This document shows positions 1 to 5,548 of a DNA stretch of 5,852 bases, in pieces; positions within the stretch are counted from its first letter, which is position 1; each line of letters starts with the position of its first letter. This DNA comes from Chloroflexota bacterium (GTDB lineage: Bacteria; Chloroflexota; Dehalococcoidia; Lucifugimonadales; Lucifugimonadaceae): the NCBI GenBank assembly GCA_016189845.1, contig JACPRT010000075.1, forward strand, positions 1 through 5,852. The letters are read 5' to 3'. The notes beneath the pieces were generated by a model. The model searched no databases. It was not told the origin of the DNA and was given only the letters and a program-made list of their open reading frames with translations. A program made the translations under genes and the position numbers.

Positions 1-630
1 CTCTTGGGCGAGAAGCTTCCCTACGTCTCTCGCGGCGGGCTCAAGCTGAAGGCGGCCCTCGACCGATTTGCGTTTCCCGTGCGCGGAATGACCTGCGCCG
101 ACGTCGGCGCCAGCACCGGCGGGTTCACCGACTGCCTGCTCCAGGCCGGCGCCAGGCGGGTGTACGCAGTCGACGTCGGCTACGGACAGATCGACGCTTC
201 GCTACGCGCCGATCCGCGTGTGGTCGTGATGGAGCGGATTAACGCCCGCGTCCCCTTCGAGCTCCCGGAACGGGTCGATCTTGTGGTCGCCGACGTCTCG
301 TTCATCTCGCTGCGGCTCGTGCTTCCCCAGGTTCTTCGGCATCTCGGACCGGCCGGCGCGGCTATCGTACTGTTCAAACCCCAGTTCGAGGCCGAACGCG
401 GCGAGGTTGGCAAGGGAGGGGTGATCCGCGACCCCGCGCAGCACGCGCTCGTCCTTGGCAGGTTCATCTCCTGGCTGGCAGACAGCGGGATCCGCCTGCG
501 AGGCATGACCGCCTCCCCGGTGCTCGGCGACAAAGGGAACCGGGAGTTCCTCTTCCTCCTGGAACCCCCGGCTAGCGCCATCGAAATGGCGGAAACTCCC
601 GGGGGTCTAAACGCCAACGCCCCGGTATAA
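1..630 (+). CDS. tlyA: TlyA-family rRNA (cytidine-2'-O)-methyltransferase, 5' end cut off
   Basis: This is the C-terminal part of a SAM-dependent methyltransferase of the TlyA/RrmJ-like family, which 2'-O-methylates cytidines in 23S and, in some members, 16S rRNA; such proteins are often misnamed hemolysin A. 209 residues are visible, counting the codon at 1-3 as residue 1. The usual N-terminal S4 RNA-binding domain of about 60 residues would lie before the window, so the TTG at position 4 is internal and not the start. Visible motifs are YVSRGGLKL (residues 8-16), the SAM-binding loop DVGASTGGFTD (34-44), DLVVADVSFIS (93-103), LFKPQFE (124-130) and GNREF (179-183). The K-D-K-E catalytic tetrad known from mycobacterial TlyA maps to K15, D98, K126 and E182, and the last three keep the same spacing as in that protein. 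A poorly conserved tail of about 20 residues follows. The TAA stop overlaps the TATAAT promoter element of purF. The family call is firm. Which rRNA sites are modified cannot be told without the N-terminus. Confidence 0.93.
   Translation, partial: LLGEKLPYVSRGGLKLKAALDRFAFPVRGMTCADVGASTGGFTDCLLQAGARRVYAVDVGYGQIDASLRADPRVVVMERINARVPFELPERVDLVVADVSFISLRLVLPQVLRHLGPAGAAIVLFKPQFEAERGEVGKGGVIRDPAQHALVLGRFISWLADSGIRLRGMTASPVLGDKGNREFLFLLEPPASAIEMAETPGGLNANAPV
599..625. repeat. Short GC-rich inverted repeat abutting the purF -10 element
   Basis: CCGGGG (599-604) and CCCCGG (620-625) are perfect reverse complements separated by 15 bases. The right arm ends exactly where TATAAT begins, and the left arm lies around the expected -35 position. 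It falls within the last codons of tlyA. It could be an operator or a weak RNA hairpin in the tlyA transcript. There is no T-run after it, so it is not a normal intrinsic terminator. Six-base GC-only repeats arise easily by chance in such DNA. Confidence 0.3.
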
Positions 631-638
631 TGTTTCAG
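626..638 (+). promoter_or_regulatory. Probable leaderless promoter of purF (TATAAT -10 element)
   Basis: A perfect consensus -10 hexamer TATAAT occupies 626-631, with six bases (632-637) between it and the purF GTG at 638. RNA polymerase normally starts about 7 bases after the -10, which places the transcript start on or next to the start codon, giving an mRNA with no leader. No purine-rich ribosome-binding site precedes the GTG. No good -35 hexamer is seen at 15-19 bp spacing and there is no TGn extended -10 motif. The perfect hexamer in otherwise GC-rich DNA is what makes the call. Confidence 0.65.
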
Positions 639-2155
639 TGAGCCGACCAAAGGCTGGGCGCGTGCCTCTGGAACCCCCGCAGCAGGCTGTTATCCCCGAT
701 ACCGAACGTCCTCGAGAGGCGTGCGGCATCTTCGGCATCTACGCACCCGGCGAAGACGTTTCCCGCATCACATTCTTCGGCCTGTTCGCGCTGCAACATC
801 GCGGCCAGGAAAGCGCAGGCATCGCCTCAACCGCGCCGGGCCGGCCGATCTCCCTTCACACCGCGATGGGCCTGGTCAACCAGGCATTCAGGGAAACCGA
901 TCTCGAAGACCTGAAGGGCGACATCGCGATCGGGCACACCCGGTACTCCACCATGGGCGCGCCCAAACGGGCCAACGCCCAGCCGATCGCAGCGAGCGGC
1001 CCGAACGTCGAACTGGCCCTTGGCCACAACGGCAATGTGATCAACGCCAGCGAGCTCCGCAACGAGCTCTCGGGCTGGGGCCTGACGTTCGAAGGTAGCT
1101 CCGACAGCGAGGTGATCGCGCAACTATATGCGAACGCGCCGGCCAAGAACTGGGCCGATCGTTCGGCCTACTGCATGCGCAGGCTGCGCGGCGCCTACTC
1201 GCTGGTCTTACTCACGAACACCGAACTGGTCGGCGTTCGTGATCCACTCGGAATCCGCCCGCTCTGTCTGGGCAAACTCCCCTCGGGTTATGTCCTCGCC
1301 TCCGAGAGCTGCGCCCTGGACCACATCGGCGCCGAGTTCGTTCGAGAGATCGAACCCGGCGAGACCGTGGCGATCGACGCCGGCGGCGTGCATTCGTACA
1401 TGTGGCCGGGCGCCAGAAGCCAGCACGCGATGTGCATCTTCGAGCACATCTATTTCTCCCGCCCGGACAGCATCCTCGATGGACAGCGCGCCTATGCGGC
1501 CCGGCTGGCGATGGGCGCCGAACTCGCAAAGCTGAACGGCGTCGAGGCCGACCTGGTGATCGGCGTCCCTGACTCCGCGACCGCGGCCGCGGTCGGATAT
1601 TCCCGCCAGTCCGGCATCCCTTACGGCGAAGGCCTGGTCAAGAACCGCTACGTCGGCCGCACCTTCATCCAGCCCGACCAGCGGTTGCGCGATCTCGGCG
1701 TGCAGCTGAAGTTCAATCCCGTCCCCGAGGCGATCGCAGGGAAACGGCTGGTGGTCGTCGACGACTCCATAGTCCGGGGCACCACCACTCCCCGGGTCAT
1801 CAAGCTGTTGCGCCATGCAGGCGCACGCGAGATACACATGCGTATCTGCGCGCCGCCGATCATTTCGACTTGTCATTTCGGGGTAGACATGGGTCGCAAG
1901 TCGGAGCTGATCGCGGCCCAGAAGAGCGTCGAAGAAATCCGCAGGTTCATCGACGCGGACACCCTGGGATTTCTCGACATGCCAGGGCTGCTGCGTGCCG
2001 TCGGAGTCGGGGACAACCGGTTCTGCCGGGGCTGCTTCACCGGCGTATACCCGATACCCGTCCAGCTGGAAATGGACAAGATGCAGCTGGAAAGGCATGC
2101 GGCCGACGCGCCTCGGGCGGCCGATCCCGCGTTGCCTGTCGCCACTCGCGGCTAG
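638..2155 (+). CDS. purF: Amidophosphoribosyltransferase (glutamine PRPP amidotransferase)
   Basis: This enzyme catalyses the first committed step of de novo purine synthesis in the cytoplasm: PRPP plus glutamine gives 5-phosphoribosylamine. It has 505 residues. An N-terminal Ntn-type glutaminase domain has nucleophile Cys29 in EACGIFG, followed by QHRGQES (53-59), GHTRYSTMG (99-107), GHNGN (129-133) and SSDSEV (154-159). A C-terminal phosphoribosyltransferase domain has the PRPP loop VVVDDSIVRGTT (372-383). Cys266, Cys412, Cys463 and Cys466 match the four [4Fe-4S] ligands of the Bacillus-type enzyme, so this should be a cluster-bearing protein made with a cleaved propeptide. The propeptide would be 28 residues from GTG 638, or 20 from an alternative in-frame GTG at 662. 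An in-frame TAA at 608-610 excludes upstream starts. GTG 638 is preferred because TATAAT sits at leaderless spacing before it. purM follows 40 bases later. End-product inhibition by purine nucleotides is known for the family. Confidence 0.98.
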   Translation: MSRPKAGRVPLEPPQQAVIPDTERPREACGIFGIYAPGEDVSRITFFGLFALQHRGQESAGIASTAPGRPISLHTAMGLVNQAFRETDLEDLKGDIAIGHTRYSTMGAPKRANAQPIAASGPNVELALGHNGNVINASELRNELSGWGLTFEGSSDSEVIAQLYANAPAKNWADRSAYCMRRLRGAYSLVLLTNTELVGVRDPLGIRPLCLGKLPSGYVLASESCALDHIGAEFVREIEPGETVAIDAGGVHSYMWPGARSQHAMCIFEHIYFSRPDSILDGQRAYAARLAMGAELAKLNGVEADLVIGVPDSATAAAVGYSRQSGIPYGEGLVKNRYVGRTFIQPDQRLRDLGVQLKFNPVPEAIAGKRLVVVDDSIVRGTTTPRVIKLLRHAGAREIHMRICAPPIISTCHFGVDMGRKSELIAAQKSVEEIRRFIDADTLGFLDMPGLLRAVGVGDNRFCRGCFTGVYPIPVQLEMDKMQLERHAADAPRAADPALPVATRG

Positions 2156-2161
2156 TCATCC

Positions 2162-2180
2162 GGCGCGAGAGACCCGCGCC
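2162..2180. repeat. GC-rich inverted repeat (hairpin) in the purF-purM gap
   Basis: GGCGCG (2162-2167) and CGCGCC (2175-2180) form a perfect six-base-pair GC-only stem with a seven-base loop AGAGACC. The hairpin begins six bases after the purF stop codon and ends two bases before the purM -10 hexamer. It is not followed by a T-run, so a standard intrinsic terminator is unlikely. It occupies the region where a -35 and spacer would lie, so it could act as an operator, protect the purF mRNA 3' end, or be a chance feature of GC-rich DNA. Confidence 0.4.
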
Positions 2181-2182
2181 CG

Positions 2183-2196
2183 TATACTCACGGTGA
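2183..2196 (+). promoter_or_regulatory. Probable leaderless promoter of purM (TATACT -10 element)
   Basis: TATACT (2183-2188) matches the -10 consensus at five of six positions. Seven bases separate it from the ATG at 2196, which would place the transcript start at or next to the start codon. No Shine-Dalgarno sequence lies in the intervening CACGGTG. No convincing -35 is seen at 16-19 bp spacing; that region is occupied by the inverted repeat at 2162-2180. Confidence 0.6.
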
Positions 2197-3233
2197 TGCC
2201 AGACAAAGAGGGACCGAAGGGCCTCACGTACCGTGACGCGGGGGTCGATCTTGCCGCGGCGGCGAACGTGAAGGAGGTCATCAAGCACCTCGCAGCCACC
2301 ACGCACACCGCAGGCGTCAGGGGGCCGGCCGGCTTCTTCGCCGGGGCCATCGAATTCCCGCCGGGCGGCGATACCCTGCTCGTCGCAAGCACCGACAGCG
2401 TCGGCACGAAGGTCAAGATCGCGGCCGCTCTCGGCAGGTTCCGGGGTCTGGGCATCGATGTCGTGAACCAGAACGTCAACGACATCCTCGCGGCCGGCGG
2501 CGAACCGCTCTTCTTCCTCGACTACATCGGCCTGGGTAAGCTCGACCCCAGGGCGGTCGCAGAAATTGTCGAAGGCGTAGCGCAGGCCTGTCGCGAGGCT
2601 GGATGTGCCCTGATCGGCGGGGAGACCGCGGAGCTGCCGGGCATGTATGCGCCCTCCGAGTTCGACCTGGTGGGCTTCGTGGTCGGCGCAGTCCGCAAGG
2701 ACAGGATCCTGACAGGTGCGGGAACCCGGGCGGGCGACGCGCTCCTCGGCCTTCCTTCGAGCGGTCCTCACACGAACGGGTTCTCACTGATCCGGATGGT
2801 CTTCGGGACAGACAGCGGCGTCGACGAGATACAGGACCGTCCCGGCGAACTCGATGGCCGCAGCATCGCCGATGCGCTGCTGGCCCCGCATCGAAGTTAC
2901 CTGGCGGACCTCCGACCCGTGCTCGGCAAGATCCGTGGGCTGGCCCATATCACCGGCGGCGGCGTGTACAAGAACCTGCCGCGGTCCATCCCGGATGGCC
3001 TGGCGGCCCGGATCGTCCGTTCGACCTGGGATGTGCCTGAGCTGTTCCACCTGATTCAGAAGAAGGGACGGATTGCCGACGACGAGATGTTCCGTGTGTT
3101 CAACATGGGCGTCGGCATGATCGTCATCGTCGAGGCTTCGAAGGCGGAAGAGGTCCAGAAGTCGATTCCCGGTGCGTGGAGGATAGGTGATATCGTTCCG
3201 CGTTCCGGCGAGGCTCGGGTCGTATTTAGCTGA
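2196..3233 (+). CDS. purM: Phosphoribosylformylglycinamidine cyclo-ligase (AIR synthetase)
   Basis: This enzyme performs the ATP-dependent ring closure of formylglycinamidine ribonucleotide to aminoimidazole ribonucleotide, a middle step of purine synthesis. It has 345 residues, the usual family length. Motifs in order are TDSVGTK (66-72), NQNVNDILAAGGEPLFFLDY (91-110), GGETAELPGMY (141-151), GLPSSGPHTNGFSLIR (185-200), HITGGGVYKNLPR (251-263) and EMFRVFNMGVGM (297-308), covering both halves of the PurM fold. The first motif is normally TDGVGTK, and the GG in GGEPLFF is normally GA. The same frame stays open back to 1995 inside purF, but that part is a shadow. The ATG at 2196 gives the normal N-terminus and sits at leaderless spacing from TATACT. 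An in-frame GTG at 2193 is a minor alternative. purH begins 28 bases after the stop. No purN lies between them, unlike in Bacillus. Confidence 0.98.
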   Translation: MPDKEGPKGLTYRDAGVDLAAAANVKEVIKHLAATTHTAGVRGPAGFFAGAIEFPPGGDTLLVASTDSVGTKVKIAAALGRFRGLGIDVVNQNVNDILAAGGEPLFFLDYIGLGKLDPRAVAEIVEGVAQACREAGCALIGGETAELPGMYAPSEFDLVGFVVGAVRKDRILTGAGTRAGDALLGLPSSGPHTNGFSLIRMVFGTDSGVDEIQDRPGELDGRSIADALLAPHRSYLADLRPVLGKIRGLAHITGGGVYKNLPRSIPDGLAARIVRSTWDVPELFHLIQKKGRIADDEMFRVFNMGVGMIVIVEASKAEEVQKSIPGAWRIGDIVPRSGEARVVFS

Positions 3234-3247
3234 CGTTTCCAGCCGGC

Positions 3248-3261
3248 AGGGGTAAATAGCC
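3248..3261 (+). promoter_or_regulatory. Ribosome-binding site of purH
   Basis: AGGGG (3248-3252) is a Shine-Dalgarno-like sequence nine bases before the purH GTG at 3262. It is the only clear one upstream of a start in this window. It supports GTG as the start, as does the in-frame TAA at 3253-3255, which rules out earlier starts. No -10 hexamer sits at the leaderless distance seen for purF and purM, so purH is probably read from the purM transcript. Confidence 0.6.
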
Positions 3262-4785
3262 GTGAGAGCGCTGCTGAGCGTCTACGACAAGCAAGGGCTC
3301 GTTGAATTCGCGAGGTTGCTGGTGTCGGCCGGCTTCGAGCTGGTGGGCACGGGCGGCACCCACCGAGACCTGACGGCCGCGGGCCTGAAGGTAACTCAGG
3401 TAGCGGACGTGACCGGCGCCCCAGAAATCCTCGACGGGCGGGTCAAGACCCTTCATCCCCGCATCCACGGCGGCATCCTGGGACGCCGTTCGCTGGAGTC
3501 CCACCGGCGACAGATGGCCGAGAACGGGATCGAGCCGATCGATGTCGTGGTGTGCAATCTGTACCCCTTTACCGAAACGATCGGCCGGCCCGGCGTGTCC
3601 CTGGACGACGCGCTGGAGAACATCGACATCGGCGGACCCGCAATGGTGAGGGCGGCAGCCAAGAACTTCCAGGACGTGGTGGTCGTCGTGGACCCCGGCG
3701 ACTATGACAGGGTCGGGAAGATGCTGGCCGGGGGCGGGATGGCCGCCGTGACGATCGAAGAACGGCGACGCCTGGCGGCGAGGGCGTTCCAGCACGTCGC
3801 GGTGTACGACAGCGTGGTCGCGGGGTACCTGTCCATCCCGGATCGCGCGCCGCCGCCGGAGCTGCCCATCGGATGGCGGCTCGTGACGAGGCCAAGGTAC
3901 GGCGAAAACCCGCACCAGGTTGCCGGGATCTATGCAACTCCCGCAGAAGCGGGCGGGATCGTGAACGCGGTGCAGCTGCACGGCATCGAGATGTCGTACC
4001 TCAACTACTTCGATGCCGACGGCGCGTGGATGGCCGCCTCCGCATTCCCGCGCCACGCTGTGGCCATCGTCAAGCATGCAAATCCCTGCGGGCTCGCCGT
4101 GCACGACGACCAGGTCGAGGCTTATCGGCGGGCACTGTCGGGGGACCCGGTCTCCGCCTTCGGCGGGATCGTGGGTTTCAACTCGGACGTGACCGCGGCA
4201 ACCGCCGAGGCGATGAAGGGCGTGCTGTACGACGTCGTCGTTGCGCCTGGTTACGACCCTGGAGCGCTCGAGACTCTAAAGTCCAGGCGCCGGACCCGGG
4301 TGCTGAAGGTCGCGGGTGCGGCCGAGGGCCGCTGGCACGTGCGCACGGTCTCCGGCGGCGCGCTCGTCCAGGGGCCGGACAGCGCCGCAGACGATCCTGC
4401 ATCCTGGAAGGTGGCCACCAAACGCAAACCCACCGACAGGGAAATGTCAGACCTCGCGTTCGCATGGCGGGTGTGCCGGTTCGTTCATTCGAACGCGATC
4501 GTGCTCGCAAGAGACAACGCAATCGTCGGCATGGGCGCGGGGCAGCCCAACCGGGTCACCAGCGTGTTTCTCGCCGCGCGTGTTGCCGGGGACAGGGCGA
4601 AGGGCTCCGTGATGGCCTCCGACGCATTCTTCACGTTTCCCGATGGCATCGAGCGGGCGGCCGAGGCCGGAGTGACGGCGGTGGCGCAGCCCGGCGGTTC
4701 GGTCAAGGACGAGGAAGTCATCGCGGTCGCCAACCGTCTCGGCCTGGCAATGGTGTTCACCGGGACCCGGCACTTTCTGCATTGA
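3262..4785 (+). CDS. purH: Bifunctional AICAR formyltransferase / IMP cyclohydrolase
   Basis: This enzyme catalyses the last two steps to IMP: formyl transfer from 10-formyltetrahydrofolate to AICAR, then ring closure. It has 507 residues, close to the family norm. The N-terminal MGS-like cyclohydrolase domain shows LLSVYDKQGL (4-13), GTGG (29-32), EILDGRVKTLHPRIHGGIL (55-73), NLYPF (99-103) and ENIDIGGPAMVRAAAKN (119-135). The C-terminal transformylase domain shows RYGENPHQ (212-219), VKHANPCG (270-277), DPVSAFGGIV (295-304), SGGALVQ (364-370), SNAIVLA (410-416), GAGQPNRV (425-432), GSVMASDAFFTFPDGI (448-463) and QPGGSVKDEEVI (476-487). Lys271, His272 and Asn411 correspond to the catalytic Lys, His and Asn of the family. 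The usual SYNN motif reads SYLN (245-248). The protein starts almost directly at the first beta strand, a few residues shorter than many homologues, but the in-frame TAA at 3253 fixes this. The stop overlaps the TTG start of the next gene. Confidence 0.98.
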   Translation: MRALLSVYDKQGLVEFARLLVSAGFELVGTGGTHRDLTAAGLKVTQVADVTGAPEILDGRVKTLHPRIHGGILGRRSLESHRRQMAENGIEPIDVVVCNLYPFTETIGRPGVSLDDALENIDIGGPAMVRAAAKNFQDVVVVVDPGDYDRVGKMLAGGGMAAVTIEERRRLAARAFQHVAVYDSVVAGYLSIPDRAPPPELPIGWRLVTRPRYGENPHQVAGIYATPAEAGGIVNAVQLHGIEMSYLNYFDADGAWMAASAFPRHAVAIVKHANPCGLAVHDDQVEAYRRALSGDPVSAFGGIVGFNSDVTAATAEAMKGVLYDVVVAPGYDPGALETLKSRRRTRVLKVAGAAEGRWHVRTVSGGALVQGPDSAADDPASWKVATKRKPTDREMSDLAFAWRVCRFVHSNAIVLARDNAIVGMGAGQPNRVTSVFLAARVAGDRAKGSVMASDAFFTFPDGIERAAEAGVTAVAQPGGSVKDEEVIAVANRLGLAMVFTGTRHFLH

Positions 4786-5516
4786 CGAGCAAGGTCTCCG
4801 TTGAGGTCGTCATACCCGTTCTGAACGAGGAACGGCAGCTTCCGGAGTCGATCCGGAAGATCCATGGGTTCGTGCAGCAGCACCCCGAACGCGACTGGCG
4901 GATCCTGGTCGCCGACAACGGGTCTAGCGATCGCACTCCCGAGATAGCGACCGAGCTGGGACGGGAGATCCCCATCGTCGGGCTCACCCGGCTCGACCAA
5001 CGGGGTCGCGGGCGAGCGGTCAAGAAGGCATGGCTGGAGAGCAAGGCCGACGTCCGCTGCTACATGGACGTCGACCTGTCGACCGACCTCAAGCACCTTC
5101 CGGCGCTCGTAGCCGCAATCGCCGACGAAGGCTACGACATCGCGATCGGCTCGCGTCTTGCGAAGGGGGCGGTGGTGATCGGCCGGCCCCTCAAGCGAGA
5201 GATCACTTCCCGTGGATACAGCGCCCTGTTCCGGACGATGTTCTTCACGAGATTCAAGGATGCCCAGTGCGGCTTCAAGGCCGTGAGCGCGCGCGCCGCC
5301 AGCGCGATCCTTCCCGAAGTCCGCGACACGGGCTGGTTTTTCGACACGGAGCTCCTGATCATCGGGCAGCATTCCGGGTTCAAGATCAAGGAGATCCCCG
5401 TGCGGTGGATCGACGACCCCGATTCCAGGGTCAAGATCGTCAAGACCGCGATCGGCGACGTGAAGGGTCTGCTGCGCCTGAGGTTCGGAGGAGTCCCGCG
5501 CGCGGCCAACCCTTGA
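4782..5516 (+). CDS. Family-2 glycosyltransferase, dolichyl-phosphate glucosyl/mannosyltransferase-like
   Basis: This is a GT-A-fold, GT2-family transferase of 244 residues, resembling the Alg5/DPM1-like group that moves a sugar from UDP-glucose or GDP-mannose to a polyprenyl phosphate. Motifs are VVIPVLNEE (9-17), the nucleotide-binding strand DNGSSDRT (45-52), the metal-binding DVD (96-98), IAIGSRL (120-126), DAQCGFKAVS (160-169), DTGWFFDTELLII (182-194) and EIPVRW (204-209). No hydrophobic membrane segment is evident and the C-terminus is short, so it lacks the GtrB-type anchors and is probably cytoplasmic or peripheral to the membrane. The start is taken as TTG 4782: it overlaps the purH TGA (TTGA), gives a proper N-terminus just before the first beta strand, and no better in-frame start lies near. 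The open frame back to 3873 is an out-of-frame reading of purH. The donor and acceptor cannot be told. Translational coupling to purH is inferred from the overlap and the lack of its own ribosome-binding site. Confidence 0.9.
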   Translation: MTSKVSVEVVIPVLNEERQLPESIRKIHGFVQQHPERDWRILVADNGSSDRTPEIATELGREIPIVGLTRLDQRGRGRAVKKAWLESKADVRCYMDVDLSTDLKHLPALVAAIADEGYDIAIGSRLAKGAVVIGRPLKREITSRGYSALFRTMFFTRFKDAQCGFKAVSARAASAILPEVRDTGWFFDTELLIIGQHSGFKIKEIPVRWIDDPDSRVKIVKTAIGDVKGLLRLRFGGVPRAANP

Positions 5517-5548
5517 CCCCCCAAAGGCATGCCAATAGAGTGAGCAAA
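5513..5548 (+). promoter_or_regulatory. Sigma70-like leaderless promoter of the nicotinate phosphoribosyltransferase gene
   Basis: TTGACC (5513-5518, five of six matches to the -35 consensus) is followed by a 17-base spacer and TAGAGT (5536-5541, four of six matches to the -10, with the key TA...T bases kept). Six bases later comes the ATG at 5548, exactly where transcription would be expected to start. The -35 overlaps the stop codon of the glycosyltransferase gene. The spacer holds a perfect 8-base palindrome, GGCATGCC (5526-5533). No clear Shine-Dalgarno sequence precedes the ATG. Confidence 0.6.

Noticed and set aside
1208..2098. 296-codon open frame on the minus strand inside purF
   Set aside because: It is antisense to a fully conserved purF, has no recognisable motif, and long antisense frames are expected in GC-rich coding DNA.
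2162..2180. Intrinsic terminator between purF and purM
   Set aside because: A hairpin exists but no T-run follows it; the next bases form the purM -10 element.
1995..2195. N-terminal extension of PurM reading back into purF
   Set aside because: The translation there is the +1 shadow of purF, and the ATG at 2196 gives the normal PurM length.
3252..3258. GTAAATA as a -10 element for a leaderless purH
   Set aside because: It matches the consensus poorly and lies too close to the GTG, while a good AGGGG ribosome-binding site is present.
3226..4104. 292-codon open frame on the minus strand inside purH
   Set aside because: It is the antisense shadow of purH, with low-complexity His/Arg/Asp-rich translation and no family features.
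3873..4781. Upstream extension of the glycosyltransferase frame, which could suggest a fused 547-residue protein
   Set aside because: The added part is an Arg-rich out-of-frame reading of purH. The glycosyltransferase fold is complete from TTG 4782.
638..4785. Search for a purine riboswitch or PurR-type operator
   Set aside because: The gaps are 7, 40 and 28 bases, too short for a riboswitch, and no PurBox-like pair was seen.
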